NCBI GenBank assembly: GCA_001801055.1
Contig: MGWP01000017.1
Coordinates: forward strand, 1-48,553
Direction of reading: 5' to 3'
Origin: Gallionellales bacterium GWA2_55_18
Lineage (GTDB): Bacteria > Pseudomonadota > Gammaproteobacteria > Burkholderiales > Gallionellaceae
Length of the DNA stretch: 48,553 nucleotides
In this document: positions 16,303 through 24,109 of the stretch, piece by piece
Layout of the letters: every line of letters begins with the position of its first letter
How positions within the stretch are numbered: the first letter of the stretch is position 1
Notes under the pieces: model-generated
Told to the model about the DNA's origin: nothing
What the model saw: only the letters and a program-made list of their open reading frames with translations
Databases searched by the model: none
Program-made: the position numbers and the translations under genes

Positions 16303-16328
16303 AGCTTATTGACAGCCACATCTAAAGC
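16283..16328. repeat. 23-bp tandem duplication of the trxA 3' end
   Basis: Positions 16283-16305 and 16306-16328 are adjacent copies of a 23-bp unit with one mismatch (ATCGACAGCC versus ATTGACAGCC). The first copy holds the trxA stop codon, so the duplication leaves the protein intact. It is probably a replication-slippage event. Confidence 0.9.
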
Positions 16329-16493
16329 GTTTACTGTCCTATCCGCATCGCCTCCTGTATCGTCCGCTGAGTTATTTCCTCTTGGCAACTCAATAATAAA
16401 AACGAATACGCTCCAGGCCATGCGGGTGGATGTCTTCCACCCGACAATACCCCTTTTCTTTTCGTTCTTCTCAATCATCATTCTCGCACCGCT

Positions 16494-17750
16494 ATGCACC
16501 TATCCGACCTAAAAACCAAACACGTCACAGAACTCGTTGAAATGGCTGCGGCCAATCAAATCGAAAACGCCAACCGAATGCGCAAGCAAGACCTGATTTT
16601 CGCCCTGCTGAAAAGCCAGGCGAAAAAAGGCGAAAGTATTTTTGGCGACGGTACGCTGGAAATTTTGCCGGACGGTTTCGGCTTCCTGCGTTCGCCGGAC
16701 ACCTCGTATTTGGCGGGGCCGGATGACATTTACGTCAGCCCCAGCCAGATTCGCCGTTTCAACCTGCACACCGGCGATTCGATTGATGGCGAGATACGCA
16801 CCCCGAAAGACGGCGAGCGTTATGTCGCGCTGGTGAAGGTGGATAAAGTCAACGACGAGCCGCCCGAAAACGCGAAGAACAAAATACTGTTTGAAAACCT
16901 CACCCCGTTATTCCCCACCCAGCCACTGATACTTGAGCGCGACATACGCGCCGAAGAAAATATCACTGGACGCATCATCGACATCGTCGCGCCGATCGGC
17001 AAGGGGCAGCGCGGCCTGCTGGTCGCTTCGCCGAAGTCCGGCAAAACCGTGATGCTGCAACACATCGCACATTCCATTTCGTCAAACAACCCGGATGCCA
17101 CCTTGATCGTGCTGCTGATCGACGAACGCCCCGAAGAAGTGACCGAAATGACCCGCACCGTGCGCGGCGAAGTGGTTGCCTCCACCTTTGACGAGCCGGC
17201 CAGCCGCCATGTGCAGGTCGCGGAAATGGTGATGGAAAAAGCCAAACGCCTGGTCGAGCACAAGAAAGACGTCGTGATCCTGCTCGACTCCATCACCCGC
17301 CTGGCACGCGCTTACAACACCGTGGTGCCGTCTTCCGGCAAGGTATTGACCGGCGGCGTGGACGCCAACGCGCTGCATCGTCCTAAGCGCTTCTTCGGCG
17401 CGGCACGCAACATCGAAGAAGGCGGCTCGCTGACCATCATCGCCACCGCGCTGGTCGACACCGGCTCGCGGATGGACGATGTGATCTATGAGGAATTCAA
17501 GGGCACCGGCAATATGGAAATCCACCTGGATCGCCGCATGGCCGAGAAGCGCATCTATCCGGCGATCAACGTCAACCGCTCCGGCACGCGCAAGGAAGAA
17601 CTGCTGATCAAACCGGACATCCTGCAAAGAATCTGGCTGCTGCGCAAGCTGCTTTACCCGATGGACGAACTGGAAGCGATGGAGTTTCTGCTCGACAAGA
17701 TCAAGGCGACCAAAAACAACGCGGAATTCTTCGACTCGATGCGACGTTAA
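16494..17750 (+). CDS. rho: Transcription termination factor Rho
   Basis: This 418-residue protein is the standard length for Rho. The N-terminal helix bundle ([19 protein letters not shown]) and cold-shock-like RNA-binding domain ([22 protein letters not shown]) lead to the ATPase core: Walker A A-S-P-K-S-G-K-T, Walker B region [18 protein letters not shown]-loops [20 protein letters not shown]. Rho is the hexameric RNA helicase that ends transcription of untranslated RNA. A leader of about 190 nt lies between trxA and rho and may serve autogenous control; I see no convincing leader peptide there. Confidence 0.98.
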   Translation: MHLSDLKTKHVTELVEMAAANQIENANRMRKQDLIFALLKSQAKKGESIFGDGTLEILPDGFGFLRSPDTSYLAGPDDIYVSPSQIRRFNLHTGDSIDGEIRTPKDGERYVALVKVDKVNDEPPENAKNKILFENLTPLFPTQPLILERDIRAEENITGRIIDIVAPIGKGQRGLLVASPKSGKTVMLQHIAHSISSNNPDATLIVLLIDERPEEVTEMTRTVRGEVVASTFDEPASRHVQVAEMVMEKAKRLVEHKKDVVILLDSITRLARAYNTVVPSSGKVLTGGVDANALHRPKRFFGAARNIEEGGSLTIIATALVDTGSRMDDVIYEEFKGTGNMEIHLDRRMAEKRIYPAINVNRSGTRKEELLIKPDILQRIWLLRKLLYPMDELEAMEFLLDKIKATKNNAEFFDSMRR

Positions 17751-17762
17751 AAATACCACTTG

Positions 17763-17831
17763 TTAGCCACCAAGTTCAATAGTTCTCTCCCACTTGAGGG
17801 AGAGATCGAAGCCGCCAATTTTTCGCCCGAA
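17763..17831. repeat. Dispersed repeat (TTAGCCAC ... AATTTTTCGCCCGAA), copy 1
   Basis: This 69-bp stretch aligns with 47946-48016. Both start TTAGCCAC, contain CTCTCCC-CTTG, and end with the identical 15 bases AATTTTTCGCCCGAA. It lies just after rho. The 535-bp gap between rho and the Sel1 gene holds this repeat, a hairpin and a MITE-like element, and no gene. Confidence 0.6.
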
Positions 17832-17895
17832 GCTAGTCAAAACCAGCCTGCCTGAAGTTCTACCTAACTCCACTTTTCGATCAATAGTGAAATAT

Positions 17896-17922
17896 CGTAG
17901 AGTGCATTCCATGCACCCTACG
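17896..17922. repeat. Short palindrome (GTAG-type hairpin)
   Basis: CGTAG-A-GTGCAT, loop TCC, ATGCAC-C-CTACG forms an 11-bp stem with one mismatch. Similar GTAGGG-type hairpins occur at 31105-31125, 32572-32595 and 34011-34030. It has no T-tract, so intrinsic termination is unlikely. Confidence 0.6.
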
Positions 17923-18025
17923 TAGTTACTCCATTTTTCCTTCAAGTGGGAAGCAATTTGTAGGTCGGGCTGTGCCTGACAGCTATGTCTGGCGGATAGA
18001 ACCCGCCCGTTATTGCACTATTGAA

Positions 18026-18246
18026 CCTAAAAACCGCAATTTATCCTGATGAACTAACTAGCCATCTGACTAAGCGCGGTGAAACATGCGCTAAGTCATT
18101 GATTAACGAAAAACACGAAAGGCACGAAATAAAACATGAAGTTGCATTGACTCGGGAATTAACCTGGTAGGTATCAATTTATCGCATGGAGCCTTTGAAT
18201 TATTTCGTGTTTTTCGTGACTCTCGTGGACAACTGCTCTTTCTAGG
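18026..18246. repeat. MITE-like dispersed repeat, copy 2, with terminal inverted repeats
   Basis: The right end GGACAACTGCTCTTTCTAGG (18227-18246) is the reverse complement of the left end of copies 1 and 3 with two changes; the local left end (18026-18046) is degenerate. The 59-bp palindromic insert (18047-18105) matches 3744-3802 in 57 of 59 positions. The right half, read in reverse, aligns with 35285-35365. Confidence 0.75.
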
Positions 18247-18285
18247 ATGAATAGAGAAATGAAAAACAGGCCGTTCGCCGGATGC

Positions 18286-20523
18286 TTACAGGATATCGCC
18301 TTTTTTCCACTTCGACGCCAAACGCTGACCTTCGGCACGCTGGATTGGCGAAAGCTTTTTTTCAATTAGATCGCGGCCTTCCCTTGCCATTTCCAACCCC
18401 TGCGCAGCAGCCAGATTCAACCAAGCGTATGCCAGAACTATATCCACACTTGTGCTCTCACCGTTGGCATACATCACGCCGAGGTTGTATTGCGCACTTT
18501 CATTCCCTTGCGCCGCAGCTTTCTGGTACCACTTCAGCGCCGTGACTGCATCCTTGGATATACCTTCACCGTTGGCATACATCGCGCCGAGGTTGAATTG
18601 CGCATCGGCATGCCCTTGTGCCGCAGCCTTCTGATACCATCCCAGCGCCTTGGCTGCATCCTTTGGAACACCTTCACCCCTGACATATATCATGCCAAGG
18701 TTGAATTGCGCATCGGCATGCCCTTGCACCGCAGCTTCCTGATACCACTCCAGCGCCTTGAGGGCATTCTTGGGAACGTCTTCGCCGTTGTCATACATCA
18801 CGCCCAAATTGAATTGCGCATCCGCGTGTCCTTGTGCCGCAGCCTTCTGATACCACACCAGCGCCTTGACTGCATTTTTTGGAACACCGTCACCGTTGCC
18901 ATGCATCACGCCGAGGTAGAATTGTGCCCTCGAATGCCCTTGCACCGCAGCTTTCCCGTACCATTCCAGCGCCTTGGCTGCATCTCTGGGAACACTTTCG
19001 CCGTTGTCGTACATCACGCCGAGGTTGTATTGCGCTTTTGCATGCCCCTGTGCCGCTGCTTTTTGGTACCAGTGCAGCGCCTTGGCTGCATCCTTGGAGT
19101 AAACCTCGCCATTGCCATACATCATGCCGAGGCGGAATTGCGCTTTTACATGTCCCTGTGCCGCAGCTTTCTGATACCAGTACATCGCCTTGGCTGCATC
19201 TTTGGAAACACCTTCGCCGCTGTCGTACATCACGCCAAGGTTGTATTGCGCTTTGGGATGCCTTTGTGCCGCAGCCTTCTGATACCACGCCAGCGCCTTG
19301 TCTGGATCCCTGGAAACATATTCGCCATTGTCATACATCACGCCGAGATTGAATTGCGCATCGGCATGCCCCTGTGCCGCTGCTTCCCGATAAAACTCCA
19401 GCGCCTTGGCCACATCTTTGGCAACACCTTCACCGTTGTCGTACATTACGCCAGCGTTGTATTGCGCTACTACATGCCCCTGTTCGGCAGCTTTTTGATA
19501 CCATTCCAGCGCCTTGGCATGATCCTTTGGGACACCTTCGCCTTTGGCATGAATCACGCCAAGATTGTATTGCGCATCGACATGCTCTTGTTCGGCAGCT
19601 TTCCGATACCATTCCAGCGCCTTGGCGGCATTTCTGGGGACACCTTCGCCTTTGGCATACATCACGCCGAGGCGGAATTGCGCTTTTGCATGCCCTTGAT
19701 CTGCGGCTTTCCGATACCACTCAAACGCTTTGGCTATACTTTTGGATGCTCCTTCGCCTTTGGCATGCATCGCGCCAAGATTGTATTGGGCTTTTGCATG
19801 CCCTTGGGCTGCGGCTTTTCTATACCATTCCAGCGCCTTGGCGGCATCTCTGGGAATACCTTCGCCATTGGCATACATCACGCCGAGATTGAATTGCGCT
19901 TTTGCATGCCCTAGCGCCGCTGCTTTCTGGTACCACTCCAGCGCCTTGGTTACATCCTTGGGTGCATTTTCGCCATTCTCATACATCACGCCGAGATCAA
20001 ATTGCGCATCGGCATGACCTTGCTCTGCGGCTTTCCGATACCACTCCAGAGCCTTGACGGCATCCTTGGGAACGCTTTCACCTTTGGCATAAATCACGCC
20101 GAGGTTGAATTGTGCATCGGCATGCTCTTGTTCTGCGGCTTTCTGGTACCACTCTAGCGCCTTGGTATCATTTTTGGGAACGCTCTCACCGTTGGCATAC
20201 ATCATGCCAACATTGAATTGTGCATCCACATGCCCTTGTTCGGCGGCTTTCTGATACCACTCCAGCGCCTTGGCGGCATTTCTGGGAACACTTTCGCCGC
20301 TGTCATACATCACGCCGAGATCAAACTGCGCATTCACATCCCCGGCTATCGCTTTCTGCCTCGCCTCGGCAAATTTATTTTTTGGAATTGATTGTTTTTT
20401 GGCTACAGTCGATACAGCAGCTCCTGTCTTATCCTTGGGCTGCTGTTCGCTGAAAACCGCAAGCGGCAGCAATAAAGCAGCCAGCAATATCAACAAAAAA
20501 AATTTACGCATTGCAATTTTCAC
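18286..20523 (-). CDS. Secreted protein of 18 tandem Sel1-like repeats
   Basis: A 745-residue protein. After a signal peptide (FFLLILLAALLLPLAVFS) and a short linker, 18 consecutive 36-residue Sel1-like repeats run from about residue 60 to 705, with consensus AQFNLGVMYANGEGVPKDA and KALEWYQKAAAQGH. A charged tail follows (IQRAEGQRLASKWKKGD). Sel1 repeats form alpha-alpha solenoids that bind partner proteins; the periplasm is the likely location. The 108-bp DNA periodicity points to expansion by unequal recombination. The start is GTG 20523 or ATG 20511. No partner gene is adjacent, so the role is unknown. Confidence 0.9.
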   Translation of the reverse strand: MKIAMRKFFLLILLAALLLPLAVFSEQQPKDKTGAAVSTVAKKQSIPKNKFAEARQKAIAGDVNAQFDLGVMYDSGESVPRNAAKALEWYQKAAEQGHVDAQFNVGMMYANGESVPKNDTKALEWYQKAAEQEHADAQFNLGVIYAKGESVPKDAVKALEWYRKAAEQGHADAQFDLGVMYENGENAPKDVTKALEWYQKAAALGHAKAQFNLGVMYANGEGIPRDAAKALEWYRKAAAQGHAKAQYNLGAMHAKGEGASKSIAKAFEWYRKAADQGHAKAQFRLGVMYAKGEGVPRNAAKALEWYRKAAEQEHVDAQYNLGVIHAKGEGVPKDHAKALEWYQKAAEQGHVVAQYNAGVMYDNGEGVAKDVAKALEFYREAAAQGHADAQFNLGVMYDNGEYVSRDPDKALAWYQKAAAQRHPKAQYNLGVMYDSGEGVSKDAAKAMYWYQKAAAQGHVKAQFRLGMMYGNGEVYSKDAAKALHWYQKAAAQGHAKAQYNLGVMYDNGESVPRDAAKALEWYGKAAVQGHSRAQFYLGVMHGNGDGVPKNAVKALVWYQKAAAQGHADAQFNLGVMYDNGEDVPKNALKALEWYQEAAVQGHADAQFNLGMIYVRGEGVPKDAAKALGWYQKAAAQGHADAQFNLGAMYANGEGISKDAVTALKWYQKAAAQGNESAQYNLGVMYANGESTSVDIVLAYAWLNLAAAQGLEMAREGRDLIEKKLSPIQRAEGQRLASKWKKGDIL

Positions 20524-20543
20524 AATAGTTGTTACAGATATCG

Positions 20544-20567
20544 CTACACCAATCTACCATGACGCAC
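20544..20567 (-). pseudogene. Remnant copy of the ruvC 3' end (last 7 codons and stop)
   Basis: Read on the minus strand, these 24 bases encode V-R-H-G-R-L-V-stop, identical to the end of RuvC at 22696-22719. Three codons are synonymous variants (AGA/AGG, TTG/CTG, GTG/GTT) and the stop differs (TAG/TAA). Upstream codons lose similarity. It lies on the far side of the restriction-modification genes, so the pair forms a direct repeat bracketing them. Confidence 0.65.
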
Positions 20568-20635
20568 ACCCAATCGGCACTGTTCAGGAAAATAAGCTAA
20601 GGAGGTTAAACTCTGCTGCACGGCCCAATAAACTT

Positions 20636-21526
20636 TCATTTAATGTTCAGTATCTCGCGAATCTTGTTATCAAGTTCATTTCCGGCGGGTAGATTGGGGC
20701 CAGAGATAAATCTGGCTGAAAACTCATCCAGTTTGAATCGAACAATTCTGTTTCTGGCAAGTTTTCTTATATGCCCCTGCGGAACGGGATCGCCCAGATC
20801 GTAGGTAAAGACCGTAATTACATCTTTGCCCGGAGCATCCACCGAGGGTATGTCCGAACCAATAATTTCTTCGAAACGCTGGTAAACAGGCTCGGGTACG
20901 ATGAAGAACAATCCGTTTTTCACCAGCAAAGATTTCGAGTAAACGAGGCTTTTGCGGATAATTTGCGGCATCAGCCGCTTATGGACGTTTGCCCAATTCA
21001 AGCCATGTGCGGACGGGGGAATAACCGGGTTCTTGTCGCGCGCGGCATACCATGCATCACGGTAGTTCCCGGTAATGTCTATGCTCTGAACTTCGATGCC
21101 AACATATTCCATTAACTTGCCGTTTTTGATATGTGCAAGCACCCAATCCATGCTCATCTTGCTCAGCTTAACTTCCCTGCCGGAGTTCTGGCCTAATGCG
21201 ACAATGCAATTCGGTGAGCTGCTTTCCTTTTTGAGATATTCATCGAACAGCATGAACGGGAGCTTGCCAAACACGTCTTCCGACACATGCCTGATCGTTT
21301 CGTAATTGTTTGCGTACAAACGGTTGGGGCAGATGATTACATCTTGCCCCGCATTGGAAACCGAACAGGTCCCATAACAAATCGTGTTCGTATGATCGAA
21401 CTTGGTGCAAGCGCGGCCAATAAAGGGACAGGCATTCAAGCCCCAGAATTTTCTGGCTTTCGATGTGATGTCATTGGGAGAATGACCGAACACCTCAATC
21501 AAGCTGCGAAAATTATTTTTTCTCAT
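20636..21526 (-). CDS. NotI-family type II restriction endonuclease
   Basis: This 296-residue protein resembles R.NotI in two diagnostic places. An N-terminal cysteine cluster (Cys33, 40, 50, 54, 66, ending in I-I-C-P-N-R) corresponds to the iron-binding CysX site of NotI. The catalytic segment YVGIEVQSIDITGNYRDAW has the E-x-Q variant of the PD-(D/E)XK core (Glu145, Gln147). It is shorter than NotI (about 383 residues). The ATG follows the methyltransferase stop after 2 bp and has no ribosome-binding site of its own, so translation depends on the methyltransferase, a safe order for a toxic nuclease. The recognition site is unknown. Confidence 0.85.
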   Translation of the reverse strand: MRKNNFRSLIEVFGHSPNDITSKARKFWGLNACPFIGRACTKFDHTNTICYGTCSVSNAGQDVIICPNRLYANNYETIRHVSEDVFGKLPFMLFDEYLKKESSSPNCIVALGQNSGREVKLSKMSMDWVLAHIKNGKLMEYVGIEVQSIDITGNYRDAWYAARDKNPVIPPSAHGLNWANVHKRLMPQIIRKSLVYSKSLLVKNGLFFIVPEPVYQRFEEIIGSDIPSVDAPGKDVITVFTYDLGDPVPQGHIRKLARNRIVRFKLDEFSARFISGPNLPAGNELDNKIREILNIK

Positions 21527-21528
21527 TT

Positions 21529-22686
21529 TTATGAAATAAGTTGTTTGATCTTGTCGCCAATAGCTTTTGCCATCAGCGGTGGAACAGCGTTGCCTACCTG
21601 TTCAAACTGCTGGGTAAGATTGCCGGTAAATATATACCTGTCCGGGAAAGACTGAATTCTCGCGGCCTCACGAACTGAAATTGCCCTGTCCTGTGTCGGA
21701 TGGAAAAAGCTGCCCCAATGGGGATCGCATTTTGTCAGGATAGTTGAGCAAAGCGCATCGGGATGCAATCTGCCATAACGTTTTGTATGGTCGCTTCTGC
21801 GGGCGCGCTGCAAGCCTCTCGGCAACATTTCATGCGGAATATCTCTCCAACTGCCACCTTGGGGAATGTACTTCAATCTATCAAGGTTTGCCTTGCCCAG
21901 TTTCGCGCAAGCGTGGTTATAAATTCTTTCCGAACCTTCCCGCAGTATCTCTTGCAATTCCGATTGCGGCTCAACTGAATATTCAGCACCATGCATCGCC
22001 TGCCCCGGAACAAGTGCAGGCAAGTCTGATATGGCATCCCATACGGTTGTTTGATGCTGCAAATGCTGTGAAAAAAGAGGATGAGTTTTCAAACATAGCT
22101 CTTTTGCTCCGGCAAAATTAGCCACCGCTTGCGCATCATGGGTCGGCTCGGGAAACTCGATTTTCCCGCCGTCACGAAGGGCGATAAAAATAGTCCTGAA
22201 ACGCATTTGGGGAATCCCATAATGGCCCGCAAACAGAATTCTGTGGGCGACTTTGTATCCCATGACTTCCAGATGCTTATAAATAGCATCAACCACCGTC
22301 CCCTTGCCCAATGAAACAAGGCCTGGAACATTTTCGATCAAGATCGCTTTGGGGTGAAGAATGTCAGCGATCCGCAGATACTCCTTGAACAAATGGTTTC
22401 GCTGGTCATCCAGCGTTCTTATAGGCGCATTGATTGAAAATCCCTGGCAGGGCGGGCCACCCGAAATTAAATCCAATTCACCCGGCTTCAAACCCGTTAA
22501 TTCAAGAATATCGTATTCGGATAATTCACGAATATCGTCAGTGATTACATGCGTTTTTGGGTTGTTTTTAGCGAATGTCTCCGCATAAACGGGATGAATA
22601 TCAGAACCCAGAATGGATTCAAACCCCGCCATTTGCAAGCCGCAGGTCAAACCGCCCGCACCAGAAAAAAAGTCCACCGATTTCAA
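21529..22686 (-). CDS. DNA (cytosine-5) methyltransferase of the restriction-modification pair
   Basis: This 385-residue enzyme has all main C5-methyltransferase motifs in order: I (DFFSGAGGLTCGL, residues 5-17), IV with the catalytic Cys (GGPPCQGFS, about 76-84), VI (ENVPGL), VIII (QMRFRTIFIA), IX (REAARIQSFPD) and X (QVGNAVPP). The start is TTG 22686, preceded by AAGGAGG, which overlaps the ruvC stop; it is therefore coupled to ruvC translation. It protects host DNA from the downstream NotI-like nuclease. The pair is more AT-rich than ruvC, consistent with transfer. Confidence 0.95.
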   Translation of the reverse strand: MKSVDFFSGAGGLTCGLQMAGFESILGSDIHPVYAETFAKNNPKTHVITDDIRELSEYDILELTGLKPGELDLISGGPPCQGFSINAPIRTLDDQRNHLFKEYLRIADILHPKAILIENVPGLVSLGKGTVVDAIYKHLEVMGYKVAHRILFAGHYGIPQMRFRTIFIALRDGGKIEFPEPTHDAQAVANFAGAKELCLKTHPLFSQHLQHQTTVWDAISDLPALVPGQAMHGAEYSVEPQSELQEILREGSERIYNHACAKLGKANLDRLKYIPQGGSWRDIPHEMLPRGLQRARRSDHTKRYGRLHPDALCSTILTKCDPHWGSFFHPTQDRAISVREAARIQSFPDRYIFTGNLTQQFEQVGNAVPPLMAKAIGDKIKQLIS

Positions 22687-22695
22687 ACAGCCTCC

Positions 22696-23253
22696 TTAAA
22701 CCAGCCTACCATGACGCACGCGAAAACCTTTAGTCGCCAGCGCACCCAAACCCAATCCGCCGTGTGCATGGCAAATTGCGCAAGCCAGCGCGTCTGCCGC
22801 ATCCGTGCCGGGTGTGCCGGACAATTTCAGTAGGCGTTTCACCATTTCCTGCACCTGCTCTTTCTTCGCGTGGCCGCTGCCGACCACCGCCTGTTTGACC
22901 TGCAACGCGGTGTATTCGGCCACCGGCAGATTCGCCAGCACCGCCGCGCAGATTGCCGCGCCGCGCGCCTGTCCGAGCAACAGGGTGGATTGGGGATTGA
23001 CGTTGACGAATACTTTTTCCACTGCAGCTTGATCTGGCCTATGCTGCGCGATCACTTCGCTCAATGAATTCAGGATGACCTTCAGCCGCTCAGGCAATTC
23101 GCCGTCCGGGGTCTTGATGCAACCGCTGGCGACATAGCTCAACTGCTGGCCGGTTTTGTCCAGTATCCCGAAGCCGGTGATGCGCAAGCCGGGGTCGATA
23201 CCCAAAATTCTTGTTGGATACGGGGGAAGAGGGATGGGGGATGGGGGAGTCAT
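22696..23253 (-). CDS. ruvC: Holliday junction resolvase RuvC
   Basis: RuvC signatures are clear: [15 protein letters not shown] with the first catalytic Asp, the [20 protein letters not shown] block with the catalytic Glu, and the C-terminal [14 protein letters not shown] with the last acids. It cuts Holliday junctions with RuvAB. The 185 residues include an odd N-terminus, [14 protein letters not shown], encoded by a polypyrimidine repeat; normal RuvC starts within a residue or two of R-I-L-G-I-D. No internal ATG or GTG is available near the core. The usual ruvA-ruvB neighbours are missing downstream and restriction-modification genes stand there instead. Confidence 0.93.
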   Translation of the reverse strand: MTPPSPIPLPPYPTRILGIDPGLRITGFGILDKTGQQLSYVASGCIKTPDGELPERLKVILNSLSEVIAQHRPDQAAVEKVFVNVNPQSTLLLGQARGAAICAAVLANLPVAEYTALQVKQAVVGSGHAKKEQVQEMVKRLLKLSGTPGTDAADALACAICHAHGGLGLGALATKGFRVRHGRLV

Positions 23254-23303
23254 CGGTGCGCCACAGGTTTTACCCTTCTCCCTACCCCCTTATCCCTTCT
23301 CAT
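23222..23303. repeat. Polypurine/polypyrimidine inverted repeat at the yebC-ruvC junction
   Basis: A G-rich arm (GGGGGAAGAGGGATGGGGGA and onward) faces a C-rich arm (CCCTTCTCCCTACCCCCTTA and onward) across about 25 bp. The ruvC ATG and its first 11 codons fall inside the G-rich arm. It is a low-complexity repeat that could form a hairpin in the mRNA just before ruvC. Confidence 0.6.
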
Positions 23304-24028
23304 TATTCCTCGATCACTGCCGTGCTATACACTTCCTGCACATCATCCAAATCTTCCAGCGCGTCGAGCAGTTTCTGCATTTTCACTGCGTCATCGCCGG
23401 TGAAGATCACTTCGTTGGCCGGTTTCATGATAACTTCGCCGAACTCTGACTTGTAGCCCGCTGCTTCCAGCGCCTGCTTCACATTCACAAAGTCGTGCGG
23501 CGCGGTGATCACTTCGATGCTGCCGTCGTCATTGGTGACGATGTCTTCCGCACCGGCATCCAACGCGACTTCCATCAGACCGTTCTCATCGGTGCCGGGG
23601 GCGAAAATCATCTGACCGCAATGCTTGAACAGGAACGACACCGAGCCGTCGGTGCCGAGGTTGCCGCCGTTCTTAGTGAAGGCATGGCGTACATCTGCCA
23701 CGGTGCGGGTCTTGTTGTCGGTCATGCAATCCACCATCACCGCCGCGCCGTTGATGCCGTATCCTTCATAGCGCAGCTCCTGATACTCCACGCCCTCCAG
23801 TTCGCCGCTGCCGCGCTTGATGGCGCGTTCGACGTTATCCTTGGGCATGTTGTTGGAATACGCCTTGTCCATCGCCAGGCGCAGGCGCGGGTTGCCATCT
23901 GGATCGCCGCCGCCCATGCGCGCTGCGACGGTGATCTCCTTGATCAGGCGCGTGAAAATTTTGCCGCGTTTGGCATCCTGCTTGCCCTTGCGGTGTTGAA
24001 TATTTGCCCACTTGCTATGCCCGGCCAT
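23303..24028 (-). CDS. yebC: YebC/PmpR family protein
   Basis: ATG 24028 with GGAGG before it gives 241 residues beginning [20 protein letters not shown], the invariant start of the family; the longer open frame to 24103 is not needed. Other hallmarks are [15 protein letters not shown] and [12 protein letters not shown]. YebC proteins were described as transcriptional regulators and are now known in several bacteria to relieve ribosome stalling at proline-rich stretches. yebC-ruvC is the usual order. Confidence 0.96.
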   Translation of the reverse strand: MAGHSKWANIQHRKGKQDAKRGKIFTRLIKEITVAARMGGGDPDGNPRLRLAMDKAYSNNMPKDNVERAIKRGSGELEGVEYQELRYEGYGINGAAVMVDCMTDNKTRTVADVRHAFTKNGGNLGTDGSVSFLFKHCGQMIFAPGTDENGLMEVALDAGAEDIVTNDDGSIEVITAPHDFVNVKQALEAAGYKSEFGEVIMKPANEVIFTGDDAVKMQKLLDALEDLDDVQEVYSTAVIEE

Positions 24029-24109
24029 GCTTACCTCCGAAAAAATGTTCCGTGATGGTATCATTTCCATCCCGTTATCCCAACACCGGACAACCCGAGC
24101 CAAACTGCC

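Noticed and set aside
16309-16493. A possible rho leader peptide (rhoL-like)
   Set aside because: The frame starts with TTG inside the trxA tail duplication and overlaps into rho without a ribosome-binding site.
18490-19914. A 474-codon frame on the plus strand across the Sel1 gene, and other long plus-strand frames there
   Set aside because: It is the antisense shadow of the 108-bp repeats; periodic sequence keeps several frames open. The minus-strand protein has a signal peptide and clean Sel1 repeats.
18394-20346. Regular 108-bp spacing that could suggest a CRISPR-like or satellite array
   Set aside because: The units are entirely coding, lack spacer/repeat alternation and vary mostly at third codon positions.
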